Of a stretch of DNA of 64,000 nt, positions 60,154-64,000 are shown one piece after another. The stretch lies in assembly GCA_964538515.1 (NCBI GenBank), contig CAZIEW010000005.1, forward strand, positions 40,534 through 104,533, given 5' to 3'. Under the pieces are notes generated by a model. It saw only the letters and a program-made list of their open reading frames with translations, did no database searches and was not told the origin of the DNA. This DNA comes from CALBZH01 sp964538515 (GTDB lineage: Bacteria > Desulfobacterota > Syntrophobacteria > Syntrophobacterales > Syntrophobacteraceae). Position numbers and translations under genes: made by a program. Every line of letters starts with the position of its first letter. Position 1 is the stretch's first letter.

Positions 60154-61407
60154 TCAGGCTGATTCCTGGGTCTGGCTCCGATAAAGCAGCAGCGGCTCGC
60201 CTTTCTTGACAATCACGTCCTCGTTGATGATGCATTCTTGAATTTCCGGGTGCGATGGCAGGTCGTACATGATGTCGAGCATGATGTTCTCCATGATCGA
60301 CCGCAGTCCGCGCGCACCGGATTTACGCCGAATGGCCTCCTTGGCGATGGACCGCAGGCTCCCTTCGGTGAAGCGCAGCCGAACGTCTTCCAGCTCAAAA
60401 AGCTTCTTGTACTGCTTGACCAGGGCATTCCTGGGCTCGGTCAAAATACTGACCAGCTCGTCTTCGGTGAGCTCACTCAGGGTTGCGATGACGGGGAGGC
60501 GTCCCACGAATTCCGGGATCATCCCGAACTTGATCAGGTCCTCGGGCTGAACCTGCCCGAGCACTTCACCGATATTCCGATCCTGCTTGCTCCGAATTTC
60601 GGCCCCGAATCCGAGACCTTTGACTCCCACCCTCGAATGGATGATGGTGTCCAGGTAATTGAAAGCCCCTCCGCAGATGAAAAGAATATTGGTTGTGTCA
60701 ATTTTGATGAATTCCTGTTGGGGATGCTTCCTCCCACCCTTGGGGGGGACATTGGCCACCGTGCCCTCGAGGATCTTCAGCAGAGCCTGCTGGACGCCCT
60801 CCCCCGAAACATCGCGCGTGATGGACGGGCTGTCGGACTTCTTGGCGATCTTGTCAATTTCGTCGATGTACACGATTCCACGCGACGCCTTGTCGATGTC
60901 GTAATCGGCGGCCTGGATCAGGCTTACCAGAATGTTCTCGACGTCTTCACCCACGTACCCGGCTTCCGTCAGCGTTGTGGCATCCGCGATGGTAAAAGGG
61001 ACGTTCAGGATCTTGGCAAGCGTCTGGGCGAGCAGCGTCTTGCCGGATCCCGTGGGCCCGATCATCAGAATGTTGCTTTTCTGGAGCTCGACGTCGTTCT
61101 TGTCGAGCTTAAGCTCGATGCGTTTGTAATGGTTGTGGACGGCAACGGAGAGGACTTTCTTCGCTCGTTCCTGTCCGATGACGTATTGGTCGAGGATGCC
61201 TTTGATCTCGACGGGCTTTGGGATCATCGTGGCCCTGGCCGCCTCTTCCCGCTCGTATTCTTCGGCGATGATGTCGTTGCACAGCTCCACGCATTCGTCG
61301 CAGATATAGACGGTCGGCCCGGCGATCAGCTTCTTCACTTCATCCTGCCCCTTGCCGCAAAAGGAGCATCTCAGCTCACCCGTTCTATCGTCCCGCTTTC
61401 TGGCCAT
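60154..61407 (-). CDS. clpX: ATP-dependent Clp protease, ATP-binding subunit ClpX
   Basis: 417 residues. Zinc-binding domain with Cys14, Cys17, Cys36, Cys39 (RCSFCGKGQ, YICDECVELC), Walker A GPTGSGKT, Walker B IVYIDEIDKIAKK, and the IGF-type loop region GLGFGAEI. Unfolds substrates for ClpP. ATG 61407 with GGAGGG upstream. A 540-bp region separates it from clpP. Confidence 0.98.
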   Translation of the reverse strand: MARKRDDRTGELRCSFCGKGQDEVKKLIAGPTVYICDECVELCNDIIAEEYEREEAARATMIPKPVEIKGILDQYVIGQERAKKVLSVAVHNHYKRIELKLDKNDVELQKSNILMIGPTGSGKTLLAQTLAKILNVPFTIADATTLTEAGYVGEDVENILVSLIQAADYDIDKASRGIVYIDEIDKIAKKSDSPSITRDVSGEGVQQALLKILEGTVANVPPKGGRKHPQQEFIKIDTTNILFICGGAFNYLDTIIHSRVGVKGLGFGAEIRSKQDRNIGEVLGQVQPEDLIKFGMIPEFVGRLPVIATLSELTEDELVSILTEPRNALVKQYKKLFELEDVRLRFTEGSLRSIAKEAIRRKSGARGLRSIMENIMLDIMYDLPSHPEIQECIINEDVIVKKGEPLLLYRSQTQESA

Positions 61408-61950
61408 TCAATCCCTCCTGCATATGGTGCGCATCGACCGGTCGAAACCTCGATGCCTTTGCGACCCTCAGCTGTCACTCGCATCACTTTGGTCTCGTAC
61501 AATCCCGAAAAGATTATAAACACGGCCCTCCGTTTTAGCTACTTCTAATTGGACCTAGGGGCGTGGGCGCGGTACCGGTCTTGGTAACCTGAGACCCCGG
61601 AAAGGTCAATGGTTTTGAGGAAAATGGATGAAGCAACATTCGTGCTAAAAGGCGCAATGCCTTTTGGCGTTATACGGTGTTTGCACGTGCTGCGTTGGAA
61701 ATGGGTGGGCGCATCCACCGACTCGTGCACTCGATATGGGACAGGGGAGGCGGATCAGGGCAGGGGACATTGGGAGCCTTCCAAGGCGGATCGACACGGG
61801 GGAGCGGCGACGGCTGGACGACCACCAAAGGGCGGTTTGCTCAACGAGCGGAGAGGCTGTCGAAAACGAGGCGATCGGCTCCAGGGTCATCCGGTCTCTC
61901 CCCGGATTAAGGAGAGACCGGATGAAGCTCAAAAGGGGAGCGACCTTCGA
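61408..61950. other. clpP-clpX intergenic region
   Basis: About 540 bp, unusually long for this operon. It holds the hairpin at 61889-61923 but no convincing gene on either strand. The minus-strand promoter for clpX may lie here. Confidence 0.4.
61889..61923. repeat. 13-bp perfect inverted repeat downstream of clpP
   Basis: ATCCGGTCTCTCC and GGAGAGACCGGAT, 9-base loop. No T-tract follows on the minus strand, so it is a stable RNA hairpin (3' end protection or weak terminator) rather than a standard terminator. Confidence 0.6.
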
Positions 61951-62565
61951 TTACGCGGGGGAGGGCAGTTTGGCTGCACCGGCGATTCGGGTGCTGATGA
62001 CTTCGTCAACGAGACCGTAATCCTTAGCTTGCTCGCCAGACATGTAAAAGTCTCGCTCCGTGTCTCGCTGGATCTGCTCGATCGGCTTGCCCGTGTGATT
62101 CGTCACGATTTGGTTGAGCTCTTCCCTGAGGCGGAGGATTTCCCGGGCTTGGATGTCCACATCCGTCGCCTGGCCCTGAAAACCGCCCATGGGCTGGTGG
62201 AGCATGATGCGCACGTGGGGCAGAGCGAACCGTTTTCCTTTCACGCCCGCTGCGAGCAGCACGGCTGCCATGCTGGCGGCTTGGCCCATGCAGAGGGTCG
62301 ATACGTCGGGCTTGATGTACTGCATCGTGTCGTAGATCGCCAAACCGGCTGTCACGAGACCTCCGGGGGAGTTGATGTAGAAATAGATATCCTTGTCTGG
62401 ATCTTCGGATTCCAGAAACAGCATTTGCGCGATGATGACGTTGGCCACCTCGTCGCTGATGGCCGTTCCCAGAAAAATGATCCGATCCCGCAGCAGCCTC
62501 GAATAGATGTCGAACGCTCGCTCTCCGCGACTGCTCTGCTCGATGACGATGGGAATAAGTGACAT
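61951..62565 (-). CDS. clpP: ATP-dependent Clp protease, proteolytic subunit ClpP
   Basis: 204 residues with a full catalytic triad: Ser98 (GQAASMAA), His123 (IMLHQP), Asp172. MSLIPIVIEQSSRGERAFDIYSRLLRDRIIFLG is the canonical opening. ATG 62565 has GGAG with 6-base spacing and is chosen over ATG 62586, which lies inside the end of tig. Assembles into a heptameric double ring with ClpX. Confidence 0.98.
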   Translation of the reverse strand: MSLIPIVIEQSSRGERAFDIYSRLLRDRIIFLGTAISDEVANVIIAQMLFLESEDPDKDIYFYINSPGGLVTAGLAIYDTMQYIKPDVSTLCMGQAASMAAVLLAAGVKGKRFALPHVRIMLHQPMGGFQGQATDVDIQAREILRLREELNQIVTNHTGKPIEQIQRDTERDFYMSGEQAKDYGLVDEVISTRIAGAAKLPSPA

Positions 62566-62578
62566 AGAATGCTCCGTA

Positions 62579-63895
62579 TCAGGCATTTATCTCTTCCGCC
62601 GGCGGCTGGTCGACAAAGACGGCCTTTGCTTCGATCAGGGCGTATACCTTGTCCTGAATCTTGCTCTCTTTGGCCTGCTCCATGATGGCGGAATCCGCGT
62701 AGTCGCGCTTGACGGTCTCGGCGTCCATTCGGGCCATCCGGGCGATAGACTGGTAGATTTCTTCGAGATCATCGTCGGACAGGGTTACGTCTTCCTGCTT
62801 GGCGATGGCATCCAGAATGAGGCGCAGACGTACATTGTTTTCTGCCTGCGGTCGATACTCGGCCTTGACTTCGGGGGTCAGAAACCGACTCCGGTCGATC
62901 TTGAGGCCTTGGCTCTGGAATTGGCTCAGAAACATTTCGACCATGCGCTCCACTTCGCGGTCGATGACTTTCGGGCTAAGCTCGAAGGTCGCGTCCTTGA
63001 GCAGCATCTGGCTCACCTGCTCGCGCACGTTCCGGGATGAAGCGGCTTCGAGACGGGATTTGAGCTGAGCGGCAATCTCGGCCTTCAGGGCATCAAGGGT
63101 TTCAAATTGCTGCCCCACTTCCTGGGCGAGCTCGTCGTTGAGCTCGGGAACGACTTTCTCCTTGATCTCACGAATCGTTCCCTCAAAACGGACGCGCTTG
63201 CCGGCAAAATCCGTTCGGGGTGCATCCTCGGCGAAATCGAGCTCGAAACGGAACGATTCGCCGGTCGAACGGCCAAAAAGCTGCTGATCGAATTCCGGGT
63301 GCAGGGTATTTTGTCCGATCTCGACCATCTGGTCAGTGGATTTCTGATCCGGATCGTCAACGCCGTCCACGGTGGTCTTGAGATCCAGGAGAACGACGTC
63401 CCCCCTTTGAATCGGACGCTCCGGCTCAACAAGCTTCAATTGAGCATGCTGCTGACGCAGCTTCTCCAATTCGGCCTGCTCCATTTCAGGGGTGACTTCC
63501 ACCGACGGCCGCTTGATCTCGAGGCCCGTGTAGGTCCCCAGCTCAAACGGGGGAGCAACATCCACGACAGCCGTATAGACCAGCGCGCCGCTCTCCTCGA
63601 ACTTGCTGTCGTCCACCTCGCCCTCAATGAGAGGCTTGATGTCCGTTTCCTTCAGTGCCTGAGGAAAAGACTCTTCGATGAACTGGGCGGAAACCTCGTG
63701 CTCGACACTCTTGCCAAAATAGGATTTCAGAATGCTTTTGGGGATCTTGCCGGGCCGAAAGCCTTTGATCCGAGCCTTCTTGGAGAGCTCCCGATATCGT
63801 TTTTCGATTTCGGCCTGGACCCGTTGTGCGGGAATCTCAATCTGAAGCTTTTTCTGGTTGGCACTGAGATCTTCAACGGAAACGTTTAATTCCAC
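62579..63895 (-). CDS. tig: Trigger factor (peptidyl-prolyl isomerase chaperone)
   Basis: 438 residues: ribosome-binding N-domain (ELNVSVEDLSANQKKLQIEIP, then the KARIKGFRPGKIPKSILKSYFG motif), FKBP domain (GDVVLLDLKTTVDG) and C-terminal chaperone arms. Start GTG 63895 with AAAGGG upstream is chosen; the longest open frame begins inside the tRNA gene and is rejected. First protein gene of the tig-clpP-clpX-lon run. Confidence 0.95.
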   Translation of the reverse strand: MELNVSVEDLSANQKKLQIEIPAQRVQAEIEKRYRELSKKARIKGFRPGKIPKSILKSYFGKSVEHEVSAQFIEESFPQALKETDIKPLIEGEVDDSKFEESGALVYTAVVDVAPPFELGTYTGLEIKRPSVEVTPEMEQAELEKLRQQHAQLKLVEPERPIQRGDVVLLDLKTTVDGVDDPDQKSTDQMVEIGQNTLHPEFDQQLFGRSTGESFRFELDFAEDAPRTDFAGKRVRFEGTIREIKEKVVPELNDELAQEVGQQFETLDALKAEIAAQLKSRLEAASSRNVREQVSQMLLKDATFELSPKVIDREVERMVEMFLSQFQSQGLKIDRSRFLTPEVKAEYRPQAENNVRLRLILDAIAKQEDVTLSDDDLEEIYQSIARMARMDAETVKRDYADSAIMEQAKESKIQDKVYALIEAKAVFVDQPPAEEINA

Positions 63896-63949
63896 CTTGT
63901 TTGACCCTTTCTTCTGTGTAATGGTCCTGGTCACGAGAGGACGGCTCAG

Positions 63950-64000
63950 TGGTGCGAGAGGGGGGATTCGAACCCCCACGGTTGCCCGCTGGATCCTAAG
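63950..64000 (-). tRNA. tRNA-Leu(UAG), 3' portion (cut by window edge)
   Basis: Minus-strand reading from the right edge: anticodon loop CTTAGGA (anticodon TAG) followed by the 3' anticodon stem TCCAGC, a long class II variable arm, the T arm GGGGG-TTCGAAT-CCCCC, acceptor CTCTCGC, discriminator A and encoded CCA at 63952-63950. The 5' half lies outside the window. 55 bp upstream of tig. Confidence 0.93.

Noticed and set aside
63896..63979. Longer N-terminus for trigger factor starting inside the tRNA gene
   Set aside because: Those 28 codons translate tRNA-Leu and spacer sequence; the conserved ELNVSVEDLS start follows GTG 63895.
1..64000. CRISPR array, insertion sequence, prophage or integrase attachment site
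   Set aside because: No direct-repeat array, transposase, integrase or phage structural gene is visible. The partial tRNA-Leu at the right edge has no adjacent integrase within the window.

Overview
The window is about 60% G+C and densely coded, and looks like chromosomal DNA of an anaerobic Desulfobacterota (deltaproteobacterial) species, perhaps a Syntrophobacter-type organism. This is inference from the gene set: selenocysteine-containing SelD, archaeal-type dehydroquinate synthase, indolepyruvate:ferredoxin oxidoreductase with phenylacetate-CoA ligase, three universal stress proteins, PilZ proteins and sigma54 activators. No plasmid, phage, IS element or CRISPR array is visible.

Layout. 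1-250: 5' end of hisS (minus). 600-10000: a DUF362 protein, then a membrane-lipid modification island made of a chalcone-isomerase-like protein, a GPH-type MFS carrier, DUF2177, an FAD oxidoreductase, a DUF1365-cyclopropane synthase fusion, a second CFA-family methyltransferase, DUF1295 and a SOUL heme-binding protein. 10.3-11.7 kb: a retropepsin-like secreted protein of mixed base composition. 12.2-14.6 kb: a sigma54 activator divergent from a small helical protein. 14.7-22.8 kb (all minus): selD, read through an in-frame UGA as Sec; a DNA-binding coiled-coil protein; a sigma54 response regulator, histidine kinase and small membrane protein; then aroD, pheA and DHQ synthase II behind a leader with an intrinsic terminator. 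23.1-26.2 kb: murJ, a PilZ protein and a small protein. 26.2-30.1 kb: the CIRCE-controlled hrcA-grpE-dnaK operon. 30.2-35.5 kb: a TPR/substrate-binding lipoprotein, FmdB zinc ribbon, cobO, a uracil-DNA glycosylase relative without Fe-S cysteines, a kinase-like protein and a universal stress protein. 35.5-40.3 kb: a lytic transglycosylase, PilZ, M42 peptidase, receiver protein and a second Usp. 40.4-49.4 kb: a leader RNA with mutually exclusive hairpins, then a five-gene branched-chain-type ABC importer, phenylacetate-CoA ligase and IorAB. 49.5-55.8 kb (minus): L,D-transpeptidase, ferritin-like protein, Cys-rich protein, Usp, AmrS, a methyltransferase with a possible frameshift, and ilvD. 56-57.5 kb: a Cys-rich MerR regulator and a radical SAM protein. 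57.6-64 kb (minus): tRNA-Leu(UAG), tig, clpP, clpX and lon, a protein quality-control operon.

How the genes fit together. The ABC importer, ligase and IorAB are co-oriented and suggest uptake and ferredoxin-linked oxidation of aromatic amino acids or their 2-oxo acids to aryl-CoA. The aro operon makes the same class of compounds, entering through the aminodideoxyheptulosonate route rather than DAHP. The tig-clpP-clpX-lon and hrcA-grpE-dnaK groups are standard proteostasis modules. The most unusual features are the Sec-encoding SelD with its SECIS hairpin, the leader RNA before the ABC operon, the DUF1365-CFA fusion, and the cluster-less UDG homologue beside a kinase-like protein of mosaic composition.
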